A DNA stretch of 64,000 bases from Lewinellaceae bacterium (GCA_020636135.1 JACJYK010000001.1:1536501-1600500), one strand, 5' to 3'. Positions 15,362-24,199 are shown, numbered from the stretch's first letter. Notes: generated by a model from the sequence alone, not told the origin. Program-made: numbers and translations.

Positions 15362-16657
15362 TTAATTCTTTAAATTAACCTTTTTGAAAATGGGATTTTG
15401 TTCAATGCATTCCTGACAACCCATCTTTGACATTTTAAGTGTGCTTTCTTTGGCTTTGCTTAAAATATCATCCCACTTAGGCTCATCCTCCTCCCGGAAC
15501 ACACTGACCTCTTCACGGAGCGATGCGATCAGATTGTTGGTAAAGAATCCTCCCGTAACATTGCAATATGAATATTCGCCCTTGCTTGACCCGGCGGCTA
15601 TGATGTTGCCTGAGGACTCCAGGAATAGCTTCGCTAATTTCGGCAAGCTCGCATTAACAGTCGATCTGGCGGCCAGGAAGGTAGTGCCTAATTTTTTTGT
15701 CACACCAATATCAGCATTGCAACAATCACCTATGATCAAGTTAAGACGGGCGCCTTTTTGCTGGATTATCTGATTAATTTCAACCAGATTCATACAGTTC
15801 TGCGGACTAAATTCCTGATAGTCGCTATAGCGAAAATCCAGTTCCGGGAATGGTTCTGTCTGATCGGAATAGCGGAATCCGTGTCCGGAGTATATGACGA
15901 TAACCACATCATTTGGTCCGGGTTGGAAATTTTGTAACGTGGAAATCACTTGTTCCTTCGAGAAATTTTTATCGGTTATCAGGATCTTGTCGAATGTCAT
16001 TTGCAGCACACTGGCAATGCCCTCAAATTCACTGGAAGTATTGTGAATATCAGCACTGGTAGAAGTACCGATGTCGGGTATTAACGTATTGGCAATCATG
16101 ATGTAATGCAAAGTCGGAACACTGGTGCCCGGATTGGATGCGGGCTGTAGAATGGTTTGTGGCTTGGCCGCTTCCAGCAAGGTATAATAATCTTCATCAT
16201 CCTGGGTATAGAACCATTGCAGGTATTCTGCCGTGAGGTTCGTCGGCTGTACTTCCGTTAATTTAACCTCTGCAATCTCATCAAAATTGTCGTTTTGCAA
16301 GTGATAATCGTCGATTGCATAGGGGCCGGTCCATTGATTGTTGTCATCCATGGCCCAGAAAATATGGAAGGGGTTGTATAATGTATCCGTCTGATAATAC
16401 ACGTATCCCGTTTCCAGCCCTTCAAAGACTACAAATCCATCCTGACGCTGAGTTTGATCGTAATGATATTCCGAATGGACCAGATTATAGCCACCATCAT
16501 ACGAGTATCCGACCCGCATGTAAATATCGTCTTCATTGAAGTAGATCATGAATCCGGCATAATCAATGCCTTCGGATGACCAGCGGAGATCATAGAGGGT
16601 CTGTCCGACCAGCTGAGTACACGCCAGGAGCAGCGCAATCAGGAATTTGGTTTTCAT
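15362..16657 (-). CDS. Secreted caspase-fold (C14/metacaspase-like) peptidase
   Basis: The 431-residue protein starts at the ATG at 16657, which gives a good signal peptide (MKTKFLIALLLACTQLVGQ); an upstream ATG at 16681 would precede it by eight polar residues. Residues about 180-390 form a caspase/metacaspase fold. It has the YSGHGFRY strand with catalytic His259, then IGDCCNA with Cys312/Cys313, of which one is the nucleophile. Canonical metacaspases read D-x-C at this place, so Cys313 is the likelier one. The N-terminal 160 residues are beta-rich with many Tyr/Asp and are unrecognised. Metacaspases cleave after basic residues; the target here is unknown. Secretion to the periplasm or beyond is less common than cytoplasmic location. 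It is not in an obvious operon. Confidence 0.8.
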   Translation of the reverse strand: MKTKFLIALLLACTQLVGQTLYDLRWSSEGIDYAGFMIYFNEDDIYMRVGYSYDGGYNLVHSEYHYDQTQRQDGFVVFEGLETGYVYYQTDTLYNPFHIFWAMDDNNQWTGPYAIDDYHLQNDNFDEIAEVKLTEVQPTNLTAEYLQWFYTQDDEDYYTLLEAAKPQTILQPASNPGTSVPTLHYIMIANTLIPDIGTSTSADIHNTSSEFEGIASVLQMTFDKILITDKNFSKEQVISTLQNFQPGPNDVVIVIYSGHGFRYSDQTEPFPELDFRYSDYQEFSPQNCMNLVEINQIIQQKGARLNLIIGDCCNADIGVTKKLGTTFLAARSTVNASLPKLAKLFLESSGNIIAAGSSKGEYSYCNVTGGFFTNNLIASLREEVSVFREEDEPKWDDILSKAKESTLKMSKMGCQECIEQNPIFKKVNLKN

Positions 16658-16768
16658 GAGGCTGAGTTTTTTTATTGCCATATAAAGATAATTTAATCCC
16701 GGATGTTGTGTGAGAAGATTCTCAAGCTCACTAACATACCTTCAAGGTGATTACAGTGAGCAGTACGA

Positions 16769-17356
16769 TCAATTCAGGCTCTGGAGAAAAGTTATAAATT
16801 TTTTAGTATTGTACTGCGCCATCCCCTGATGATTAACTACGACGTTCCCATGTTTATCAATGACAAAAGTCGTGGGTATCGATGAAGTCTTCAGCACGGC
16901 CGGCCAACTGCCTCGCGCCTGGTAAACAGGGAAATCATATCCATTTTTCCGGACGAATTCGATGGCTTTATTAAAGTCCCGGTCCTGAGAGATCATAACA
17001 AACTGGATGCCGCTATTTTCCAATTCCTGGTAAAGGTGGGCGATGTTGGGCATTTCCGCCAGGCAGGGAGGACACCACGTGGCCCATAGATTGATGAACA
17101 GGACCTTGTCCTGGAAGGCCTGTAAATTCAACGCCTGCCCATCGGCGTCCTGCAGGTCCAGGTTCAGATCAAATTTTGGATAGGTTCCGGTGGTATTGTA
17201 ATTGATTTCTGTTTTGGGTCGTATCAGTCCGGTAGCCAGTATGCCACGTTGTAAAAACCCGATAACCCGGACGTGTAATCCGGTGAGGTAGAGTACCAGG
17301 CCGATTGCAATGAGGATCCCCCATTGTTTTAGCTCTTTGCGGAGCGTTTTATTCAT
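16769..17356 (-). CDS. Membrane-anchored TlpA/ResA-like thioredoxin
   Basis: The 195-residue protein has an N-terminal transmembrane anchor (about residues 11-30, WGILIAIGLVLYLTGLHV) and a periplasmic thioredoxin domain. The active site is WATWCPPCLAEMPN (CPPC), followed by the cis-proline SIPTTFVID. These proteins reduce disulfides in the periplasm, for example for cytochrome c maturation or reductive repair. The extended AhpC/TSA-like start (FDLNLDLQDADGQALNL) is typical of TlpA/ResA. It lies 52 bases downstream of the DUF6503-like gene on the same strand, so co-transcription is possible. The partner protein is not visible here. Confidence 0.87.
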   Translation of the reverse strand: MNKTLRKELKQWGILIAIGLVLYLTGLHVRVIGFLQRGILATGLIRPKTEINYNTTGTYPKFDLNLDLQDADGQALNLQAFQDKVLFINLWATWCPPCLAEMPNIAHLYQELENSGIQFVMISQDRDFNKAIEFVRKNGYDFPVYQARGSWPAVLKTSSIPTTFVIDKHGNVVVNHQGMAQYNTKKFITFLQSLN

Positions 17357-17408
17357 AGCTGTTCACATTAATTCGCGTTCAGTCAGGTGATGTCTCACTA
17401 ACTAAACA

Positions 17409-18110
17409 TTAATGCAGGAGATCGGTTCCAAGCAACCGGTTATCATAGTTGACATACCAGGTCCGTTTGCTTGGAATTTTGATACCGTGTTTCACAATTT
17501 CATCTTCAAGGATAATGTATTCTCCGTCGTATTTTGTTTCGTCATGATAAAAACGATAGCCGATCAATGCGTGTGTATCCGTGGTGAAATAGAAATACCA
17601 GGTATCTTTTCCTACTGATGGGTCATAGTTAACTTTAAGAACATCCACATCCTGCTTATTGAATTTGCCCCGCTCAACATCTGGAAGAATAATCGTACCG
17701 GGATCCTTTAATTTCATTGGTAACCCATATAAATAAGTGTAGTAATTGCGCAACATCAGGCTGCGAGCACAGGTCAGGTTTAGGTTTTCTGCGACAGTGG
17801 CCGTAATCGGCTGGTGGTTCATCCGGTAGGAGCAGTCCTCATTTTTAACGGTCTGTGTAAATAACGTATCATGGCGCAGTTGAGAATGGCTGAATTTTGA
17901 TTTCCGGATGTCCAGGTACATACGGGTCGTTCGGGTGGGTTTACCAGGTACCTCCTGATTGATGATCAGTGAGTCGGCAAATTTTAACCACTGACCATTT
18001 GGATCATGATATTGAATGCTTTCATCCAAAAGAAGTTCCGCAGGTGACCTTTGTGATTGTGCCTGGTTTGTCAGATGGAAAAACAAAAGAATGACAATAT
18101 GGTATTTCAT
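17409..18110 (-). CDS. Secreted DUF6503-like protein
   Basis: The 233-residue protein begins with a signal peptide (MKYHIVILLFFHLTNQAQSQ). The mature part shows the pattern I associate with the Bacteroidota family DUF6503: ELLLDESIQYHDPNGQW, YGLPMKLKDPGT, WYFYFTTDTHALIGYRFYHDE and DGEYIILEDEI. It probably adopts an LppX/LolA-like half-barrel, but this is recalled from related sequences, not shown here. Function is unknown. It is followed downstream, after 52 bases, by the TlpA-like gene. Confidence 0.6.
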   Translation of the reverse strand: MKYHIVILLFFHLTNQAQSQRSPAELLLDESIQYHDPNGQWLKFADSLIINQEVPGKPTRTTRMYLDIRKSKFSHSQLRHDTLFTQTVKNEDCSYRMNHQPITATVAENLNLTCARSLMLRNYYTYLYGLPMKLKDPGTIILPDVERGKFNKQDVDVLKVNYDPSVGKDTWYFYFTTDTHALIGYRFYHDETKYDGEYIILEDEIVKHGIKIPSKRTWYVNYDNRLLGTDLLH

Positions 18111-18173
18111 AAATTGAAAAAATTATGAGGTGTATCGGTATGTAGGAATTGCAATAGGTTTTGCTCAGAGATG

Positions 18174-19022
18174 TCAGGGATTCAGCCGTTCACCGCAATA
18201 TTTACAAAATACTGCGTCAGGATCGTGGCCTTCACTCGCACAATAGCGGCAGGTCTGATTGCTTACGTCCTCCTTCCTGGTGGGGGCCCTGATAAGGTCG
18301 GAAGCAATGATGCCAGTCGGTACCGCAATGATGGAATAGCCCAGGACCATGACAAATGCAGAAAGAAACCGGCCGGGTTCTGATTGTGGGGTGATGTCAC
18401 CATATCCAACCGTTGTCAGGGTGACGATGGCCCAATAGATGGATTTTGGAATGCTGGAAAACCCCGGATTAAAACCACCTTCCAGAACATGCATAATACT
18501 TCCTATGATGGTAACCACAATCATGATGAAGAAGAAAAAAACCGTAATTTTTGGGATGCTGCGTCGCAGCGACTCAATGATAATCTGTCCCTGTCGTAAA
18601 AAGTTGACCAGTTTGAAAACCCTGAAAATACGGAGTAACCTGAGCGCACGTATCACTACCAGGTAATGACTTCCTACGATGAAAAACCCGATGTACGTAG
18701 GAAGAATAGCCAATAGATCGATGATGCCAAAAAAACTGAAGATGTATTTTCTGGGCTTATATACACTGTAGACGCGGAGCAGATATTCCAGGGTGAAGGC
18801 AATCGTGAAAAACCATTCCAATGCGGTGAGATAAGAACCAAACTTCACCCGGTAAGCCTCCATGCTCTCCAGCAAGACGATGATGACACTGGCTACAATA
18901 AAGATGAGCAACAGCACATCAAATGCCTTTCCGGCAGGTGTCTCGGTTTCGAAGATGACTTCGTGGATGCGGTCTCTTGTGGTCAGCTTTTTTACTTGTC
19001 CCGGATCTTCTTTCATTCGCAT
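18174..19022 (-). CDS. Voltage-gated potassium channel with C-terminal zinc ribbon
   Basis: The 282-residue protein has the six-segment Kv architecture. S1 is near residues 34-52, S4 carries regularly spaced arginines (RALRLLRIFRVFKL, about 128-141), and the pore helix is followed by the K+ selectivity filter TVGYGD. S6 ends in GYSIIAVPTGIIASD. After S6 comes a short cytoplasmic linker and a four-cysteine zinc ribbon (CRYC...FCKYCGERL; spacing CxxC-x11-CxxC). The ribbon is not part of the usual bacterial Kv core and may be a regulatory or assembly module. An in-frame ATG two codons later (19016) is an alternative start. The gene appears monocistronic. Confidence 0.9.
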   Translation of the reverse strand: MRMKEDPGQVKKLTTRDRIHEVIFETETPAGKAFDVLLLIFIVASVIIVLLESMEAYRVKFGSYLTALEWFFTIAFTLEYLLRVYSVYKPRKYIFSFFGIIDLLAILPTYIGFFIVGSHYLVVIRALRLLRIFRVFKLVNFLRQGQIIIESLRRSIPKITVFFFFIMIVVTIIGSIMHVLEGGFNPGFSSIPKSIYWAIVTLTTVGYGDITPQSEPGRFLSAFVMVLGYSIIAVPTGIIASDLIRAPTRKEDVSNQTCRYCASEGHDPDAVFCKYCGERLNP

Positions 19023-19125
19023 TCGTTAATTTAACAAGAATTACTTTTCCAGACCCGAAACGGAGTTCCTTGTAAGCTATGAGCAACGTTATTTGATGGT
19101 GTGAGTTAATGCAGGAATGGACTCC

Positions 19126-19611
19126 CTAATCACTCAGTAACCAGTCATCTGCACCTTCTTCCAGTAATGGATATCTTTTATGGACCCAATTGTAGAAAGT
19201 GCCGGATGATGTGAATTTTGTAAAATCGATTTCAACTTCTACACCGGCATCAATAGCGTAGCGGTATTCTTTAAGTCCGGAAACTACCGTGTCAAATCTC
19301 CTTTCCTTGTAGGTTTCATCGTAATCCCGAAGCTCCGTTTCTGACATAACATATCTTTCGACAGGCACCCATAAGATCATTATCCCATCTTTAAGTGCTG
19401 TCTGGAAATGTTCGTCATCAGAAAGAAGTTGCTCAAGAAATGATGATTCGAGTCCAAACAATGGATGACGCCATCCGCGCTCCTCCATCCAATGTCGCGT
19501 TGCTTTGTTTCCGGGTAATTCCAACTTATAATTGCCTTTGTTGACGCAATCATGTGCAAAAGCGCGGTCCGGAGCTTGTGCTTTGCGAAGAGCCCATGCA
19601 GGTACTTTCAT
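19126..19611 (-). CDS. Hypothetical cytoplasmic protein
   Basis: The 161-residue product has no signal peptide or membrane segment. It is acidic at the C terminus (EEGADDWLLSD) and rich in charged residues and Trp (MKVPAWALRKAQAPD; RHWMEERGWRHPLFG). No family is recognised. A possible coiled region is ETELRDYDETYKERRFD. It lies between the K+ channel gene and the metal-hydrolase gene with gaps of about 100 bases on both sides, so it is probably transcribed alone. Confidence 0.5.
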   Translation of the reverse strand: MKVPAWALRKAQAPDRAFAHDCVNKGNYKLELPGNKATRHWMEERGWRHPLFGLESSFLEQLLSDDEHFQTALKDGIMILWVPVERYVMSETELRDYDETYKERRFDTVVSGLKEYRYAIDAGVEVEIDFTKFTSSGTFYNWVHKRYPLLEEGADDWLLSD

Positions 19612-19721
19612 GAACGATCATTGTATTTTGAATCACAAGATTGAATAAATATTCGAATGGATACTATTCTGCTACCCCGTATTTTAACAGGTGGATTATA
19701 ATCGCAAGGACCGGGTTTCCA

Positions 19722-20561
19722 TTAATTCAGGTCAAGGCGCTCACCAGCCCGCAATATTCTTACCGGTTGTTGCACTTCATGTGCGAGTGAGAGGCATTCG
19801 TCCGGTTCCACACTGTTAAAGGTAAATAGGTGGTAATGACACGGAATCAATAACCTGGCTCCAACAGTTTTAGCCATCATTACAGCTTCCCTCGCATTGA
19901 GATTTCCGGCTACACGGCGTTCAGGTAAGTTTCCATTAATGGGGAGAATGGCAATATCGATGGTAAAAGCAGCCAGGGCCTGAATGATTTCCTGATGCCA
20001 AAGTGTATCACCACTGTGGTAAATAAGATAGGGTCCAATTCTGAAAACATAACCCATATACCGGCAGTGGCCCAGCTCATCCCGTTCCAGATCATTATGA
20101 GCAGCAGGTATCCCAATGACTTCCCACCCCCAGGGTAATGTAGAGGTTTCTCCATCCCTAAGCCCTTCCGGCCATAGAATGGGGGTTGACAAACGCTCCG
20201 AGACAAATTTCCGGTTGGCTTCCGGAATGATCATCCGGATCTGAGGGTTCGCAGCAATTAAAGGTAAAAGTGTGTCTGCGTCCAGGTGATCGGTGTGATT
20301 GTGGCTGCTGGTGACGACGTCAATGAAATCCAGCATTTCCGGCGCCACTACGCGTTCCGACATGCGTATATGAGGCTTATCCGATTGTTCGTATTTCCTG
20401 GTTAACGAATCGGAAAGATAGGGATCAATCAAGAGATGATGACCCTGGTACTGAATGAGGTAGCTGCTCTGGCCCAGCCACCAAAGGTGCAATCCCGGCA
20501 TCCGGCGATGCTGATGTACATCGGCCAGAAAATTGTCGTCTTTTTGAAAGGCAGGGATCAT
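19722..20561 (-). CDS. UlaG-like metallo-beta-lactamase-fold hydrolase
   Basis: The 279-residue protein has the metal-binding motif SSHNHTDHLDADT (HxHxDH), a downstream AAHND and YHSGDTLW Asp region, and a late PCHYHLF His. This full set of ligands fits a dinuclear metal site. The fold group includes L-ascorbate-6-phosphate lactonase UlaG and NAPE-PLD-like enzymes; the LLIDPYLSDSL start region is typical of it. It lies 95 bases downstream of the MetE-core gene on the same strand, separated by a 22-bp tandem repeat. A role in the neighbouring sugar operon (lactone hydrolysis) is possible but is an inference from position. Confidence 0.8.
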   Translation of the reverse strand: MIPAFQKDDNFLADVHQHRRMPGLHLWWLGQSSYLIQYQGHHLLIDPYLSDSLTRKYEQSDKPHIRMSERVVAPEMLDFIDVVTSSHNHTDHLDADTLLPLIAANPQIRMIIPEANRKFVSERLSTPILWPEGLRDGETSTLPWGWEVIGIPAAHNDLERDELGHCRYMGYVFRIGPYLIYHSGDTLWHQEIIQALAAFTIDIAILPINGNLPERRVAGNLNAREAVMMAKTVGARLLIPCHYHLFTFNSVEPDECLSLAHEVQQPVRILRAGERLDLN

Positions 20562-20621
20562 TGATCAGTAATTCAGCACGGAGTAAACAGTAATCAATCG
20601 TCAGAACAGGGCCTGACCCAG

Positions 20622-20665
20622 ATAATCTCAAATCTCAAATCAAATAATCTCAAATCTCAAATCAA
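20622..20665. repeat. 22-bp perfect tandem duplication of heptad-type sequence
   Basis: A 22-base unit, itself made of AATCTCA-type heptads, occurs twice without a mismatch (20622-20643, 20644-20665). The second unit supplies the TGA stop of the MetE-core gene. Similar heptad-like sequence appears at about 41360-41386, between the repeats near tRNA-Ser. Confidence 0.85.
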
Positions 20666-21694
20666 AAGCATTTCCTCCCTGACCCGATTGGCGGCTTCGA
20701 CCATGTTGACCAGTTTTTGTTTGGCAGCCCAACGGGCAGTCTGACTTAATCCACAATCCGGCGCTACACTCAGACGTTCCGGTGGAGCGTATTCCAGACA
20801 CCGGTGGATGGAATTGGTAAGATTTTCAACGCTCTCAATGTAATAACTTTTTACGTCAATGATTCCTACTGCGACATCCATTTTCCTGGTTATCTCACGA
20901 ATGATTTCCAATTCTGAAAATTCACGATTGGCCATTTCAACATGCATTTCATCAACTTTAAAATCGAGGAAATCCGGAAACATGGGTGCCATCTTCCGGT
21001 AACCTACCGGGTGACCTTTGTAATTCCCGAAACACAAATGCGTGGATAGTCTGCAGCTACCATAAATGGCTTCCACGGTTTCATTGAAGATCCGGACAAA
21101 AGCTTTCGTATCCGATTTGTAGGCGTAGCAACTCATGGATGGTTCGTCGACGGTAATTTCCTGACAGCCGGCTTCGACCAGGTCGATCAATTCCAGACGG
21201 ACGATTGGGATGAGCGCCTTGGTGATTGACATGCGGTCCGGATATCGCTCACTGGGCTCCAGCCGGCCACTAAGGGTAAACGGACCCGGAATAGATGCCT
21301 TCAATACCGGACCTCTCGGAGCTAATTTTTTTAGCCGGAGATATTCCTGGACGACACCCAATCCCCGGGGTGCTGACAGCTCATCGACAATACGGTATTT
21401 CCCGCGTTGATCATGAGCCGGTGGTCCCCATTTACGGTGGATTTGCACATACGGATCGATCCCCTGCAGGTAGCCGTAAAAGGACAAATTAAAATCCAGT
21501 CGGGTTTGTTCTCCATCGGTGATCACATCCAGCCCGGCGGCTACCTGGTCATGAATCGCAACCCGTACGGCGTCTTCCTGCATTTCCTCCAGGTCATTGC
21601 TGCCAAAGGCATCCAGATGCTGACTGGCATGCTCCAGCCAGGCAGGGAAAGGATAGGAGCCGATGACCGTAGTCCGTATGGGTCTTTCTTTCAT
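20657..21694 (-). CDS. MetE-core (B12-independent methionine synthase C-terminal domain-like) methyltransferase
   Basis: The 345-residue protein corresponds to the C-terminal, catalytic (beta/alpha)8 domain of MetE, without the N-terminal domain of the long enzyme. The zinc-site ligands of E. coli MetE all have counterparts: THLC (His219, Cys221), an HVEMAN Glu, and PDCGL near the C terminus. TTVIGSYP, DGEQ and PGPF are also family-typical. Such core-MetE proteins transfer a methyl group to a thiol acceptor, but the donor (folate, methylcobalamin, or another methylated compound) is not determined. It is the last gene of a tightly packed sugar operon: its ATG overlaps the stop of the SIS gene by four bases. 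Its C terminus runs into a tandem repeat. A MetE-core enzyme in this context is unexpected. Confidence 0.8.
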   Translation of the reverse strand: MKERPIRTTVIGSYPFPAWLEHASQHLDAFGSNDLEEMQEDAVRVAIHDQVAAGLDVITDGEQTRLDFNLSFYGYLQGIDPYVQIHRKWGPPAHDQRGKYRIVDELSAPRGLGVVQEYLRLKKLAPRGPVLKASIPGPFTLSGRLEPSERYPDRMSITKALIPIVRLELIDLVEAGCQEITVDEPSMSCYAYKSDTKAFVRIFNETVEAIYGSCRLSTHLCFGNYKGHPVGYRKMAPMFPDFLDFKVDEMHVEMANREFSELEIIREITRKMDVAVGIIDVKSYYIESVENLTNSIHRCLEYAPPERLSVAPDCGLSQTARWAAKQKLVNMVEAANRVREEMLLI

Positions 21695-22494
21695 GGTTTA
21701 CTTTTTTTACCAGAAGTGGAAATGGGTTGGTTGTAAAGCTGAGAGATTAGCCGGCTATGCGTATCATACGCATCTTCAAATAATTGGGCTGATCGTTTGC
21801 TTCCAACCAATGCAGGTGCAGTAAGGACCGTGGGAGGGAATCCTGCCTGGGTAAGCAGATAGGCCACCTCGGCTTTCAAACAATTCACTACCAATACGCC
21901 TCCCAGCGTTGACCCCGGAGAGACCGGAGTATCCAGACCGGGAATGTGAACCATTGCGTCTCCGGCAGGTACACCTGTATCCAGAACCAGGTCGGCGAAA
22001 TCGGCTAACTTCTTACCATCTTTCCGTTTGCTTTTACTTGTTTCTGAATGCCGCTGTGATAGGAGTGCGACGACTTTGATTCCATTCTTCTTGAAAAGTT
22101 CAGCCATTTCGACCGGTACCTGATTGGTGCCGCTGGAAGAGATGATCAGGGCACTATCGCGGTTATCCAGGTGAAAGTTGCGCAGGATCCGGTCAGCGAG
22201 CCCGGATACGTTTTCCAGGAACATGGCCTGACGTTGACCATTGGCGCCGACCACCTGGTGATGATTGGTTAATGACAATTCAACGATGGGATGAAAACCG
22301 GGAAAGGATCCGTACCTGGGCCACATTTCTTCAACCATGATCCGGCTATGACCGGAGCCAAATAAATGGACCAGGCGCCCTGCAAGAATGGAATCGGCAA
22401 ACCATCTTGCTGCTTCTTTGATCGACTCTTCCTGCAATGCGACAGCGTGCAGAATGCCTTGTGATCTGGCTAAATAGGTCTGTGTCGGGTTCAT
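21691..22494 (-). CDS. SIS-domain sugar-phosphate isomerase-like protein (UPF0309-like)
   Basis: The 267-residue protein is built from one SIS domain. HLFGSGHSR (about residues 42-50) and LIISSSGTNQVPVE are the phosphosugar-binding loops; GSTLGGVLVVNCLKAE is typical of the UPF0309 subgroup. SIS proteins isomerise or bind sugar phosphates, often aminosugar phosphates. Its start overlaps the ROK kinase stop, and its stop overlaps the next gene, each by four bases. Together with the kinase it would process a phosphorylated sugar in the cytoplasm. The exact substrate is not known. Confidence 0.82.
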   Translation of the reverse strand: MNPTQTYLARSQGILHAVALQEESIKEAARWFADSILAGRLVHLFGSGHSRIMVEEMWPRYGSFPGFHPIVELSLTNHHQVVGANGQRQAMFLENVSGLADRILRNFHLDNRDSALIISSSGTNQVPVEMAELFKKNGIKVVALLSQRHSETSKSKRKDGKKLADFADLVLDTGVPAGDAMVHIPGLDTPVSPGSTLGGVLVVNCLKAEVAYLLTQAGFPPTVLTAPALVGSKRSAQLFEDAYDTHSRLISQLYNQPISTSGKKSKP

Positions 22495-23405
22495 TTATGC
22501 TTCGATTTATCCCATGCAAATAATGCGGCTCCCAGGCTTCCGGCAGCATTCCCCATTTTAGCAAAAGCAACGGGTGTACGATGGTCTTTGGGTCTCCACT
22601 CATACATATCCATAAAGGCCTTCAATGGGGTCATCAGGGAGGCGCCGGCGCGGGTGATGCCTCCGCCAAGCAGGATTAATTCCGGAGAGAGAATATTGAT
22701 CAGGGATATCACCCCACGTGACAAAGCCCGGATGCTTTGTAGCCAGACCCATGAGGCGAAAGGTTCGTGATCCTCATAGCCCTCTACCAGGTCTTTGGTT
22801 GTGAGGTATTTCCCGTGTGACCGTTGCTTTACCGTACCTTCTCCAATGGCATCTTCTAAACTGCCAGGGGTCCTTACAATATCCAGTAGCGAATCATCGC
22901 TCACGGACATGTGTCCCAAATGACCGCCACGTCCTACCTGTCCCTGGTAAATTTGATCATTGATCAGGATGGCACCACCAACGCCGGTTCCGAGGGTCAG
23001 CATTACCACTTCCCGGTAGCCTTTAGCTGCTCCTATCCGGCTTTCTGCATAGAGCGCAGCATGGGCATCATTGATGACAAAGGTTTTCCGGTTCAGATAT
23101 TCGCTCCAGTTGTGACCTTCAATGCCCAGCATTTTAGTCCCGTTTGAAATCACCTGACTGTGGGTAGGGTCGACCGTTCCCGGTGTTGAAATGCCAATGG
23201 CTGTGATCTGTTCAGGTGCTTTTTTCTCCAATTCTTCAATAAGCCTTTTTACCGAAGCTTTCCATACCGGGCTGTTGTCCTGTCCTGCAATGTCCAGGGT
23301 AGGGGTACTTATCGCGGTAAGAAGCGATCCGGTAGAGTCGGTAAGGGTGGCTTTAATAGCTGTACCACCGATGTCAATTCCTATCAATAAGGGTATATCT
23401 GTCAT
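22491..23405 (-). CDS. ROK-family sugar kinase lacking the zinc-binding cysteines
   Basis: The 304-residue protein has the ATP-binding start IGIDIGGTAIKATL, the TLGTGVGGAIL motif and the substrate-binding GRGGHLGHMSV. These define the ROK family (glucokinase, ManNAc kinase and related). The usual CxCGxxGCxE zinc motif is replaced by a Cys-free segment ending TPGSLEDAIGE, as in one ROK subgroup. Loss of the zinc site does not rule out kinase activity. It probably phosphorylates the sugar that the SIS protein then isomerises. The start overlaps the upstream SDR stop by four bases. Confidence 0.85.
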   Translation of the reverse strand: MTDIPLLIGIDIGGTAIKATLTDSTGSLLTAISTPTLDIAGQDNSPVWKASVKRLIEELEKKAPEQITAIGISTPGTVDPTHSQVISNGTKMLGIEGHNWSEYLNRKTFVINDAHAALYAESRIGAAKGYREVVMLTLGTGVGGAILINDQIYQGQVGRGGHLGHMSVSDDSLLDIVRTPGSLEDAIGEGTVKQRSHGKYLTTKDLVEGYEDHEPFASWVWLQSIRALSRGVISLINILSPELILLGGGITRAGASLMTPLKAFMDMYEWRPKDHRTPVAFAKMGNAAGSLGAALFAWDKSKHK

Positions 23406-24199
23406 AGGTCGGGTGTCGATTGATCTTGAAGCATGCCATCATTGAGAGACCAACCGCCGCTTATTTCGAGCACTTGGCCGGTGGTGAATCCAGCACCATC
23501 GGAGAGCAGGAAGCAGGCAGCTGCAGTGAGATCCCCGGGTACGGCCATGCGTCCACCGTCCAGGGGTTGTTTGGTCTTTATATAGTTTTGAATTGCCGGA
23601 TTATTCGCAGCGCGTTGTGCCATCGGGGTATTTGTCAACCCAGGAGCCAGAACATTCACCCGGATATCGGCAGAAGCATAGTATGCTGCAATGGCCTTTG
23701 AAAAACCGATGATCCCAGCTTTTGCAGTCGCATAAGCATGGGTAGCAAAGTAATGAGGAGCAGGATGAATGGCCAATACAGAGCTCAGGTTGAGGATGGA
23801 TCCTTTTTGCCGTACATCGAGAAAATGGCGAATGGCAGCGCGGTTGGAAAGCATCACCGAATCCAGATTGAGCTGAATGGTTTTATGCCATCCTTCCGTG
23901 GTCATTGCGTGCAAAGGACCATCACCCCATCTTCGTCCACTTCCTCCGGCAACATGATAAAGTGCTTCAAATCCTCCGTATTCAGCTATACACCGCTGGA
24001 TGGCGGTTTCAGAGGCACCTTCCTCACAGGCATCTGCTGCGATGAATTGAACCGAATCCAGGGCTGGGAGTTGTTCTGTTTCCAGTCCCAGAGCGATCAC
24101 TGCAGCTCCTTGTTCCTGAAACGCCCTGACTGCCGCCAGGCCTATACCTCCTGTCCCGCCGATGACCACAATGCGTTTATTCTGCAGTTGCCCGGCCAT
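23402..24199 (-). CDS. Short-chain dehydrogenase/reductase (SDR)
   Basis: The 265-residue classical SDR has the nucleotide-binding GGTGGIGLAAV near its N terminus, the catalytic NLSSVL Ser and the HAYATAKAG Tyr-Lys pair (YxxxK). The PG element after strand 6 is VLAPGLTNTPMA. It reduces or oxidises a hydroxyl/keto group with NAD(P). Its ATG follows the stop of the Gfo/Idh/MocA gene with no gap, so the genes are co-translated. In the operon it could act on the same sugar as the two Gfo/Idh/MocA proteins. Confidence 0.9.
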   Translation of the reverse strand: MAGQLQNKRIVVIGGTGGIGLAAVRAFQEQGAAVIALGLETEQLPALDSVQFIAADACEEGASETAIQRCIAEYGGFEALYHVAGGSGRRWGDGPLHAMTTEGWHKTIQLNLDSVMLSNRAAIRHFLDVRQKGSILNLSSVLAIHPAPHYFATHAYATAKAGIIGFSKAIAAYYASADIRVNVLAPGLTNTPMAQRAANNPAIQNYIKTKQPLDGGRMAVPGDLTAAACFLLSDGAGFTTGQVLEISGGWSLNDGMLQDQSTPDL

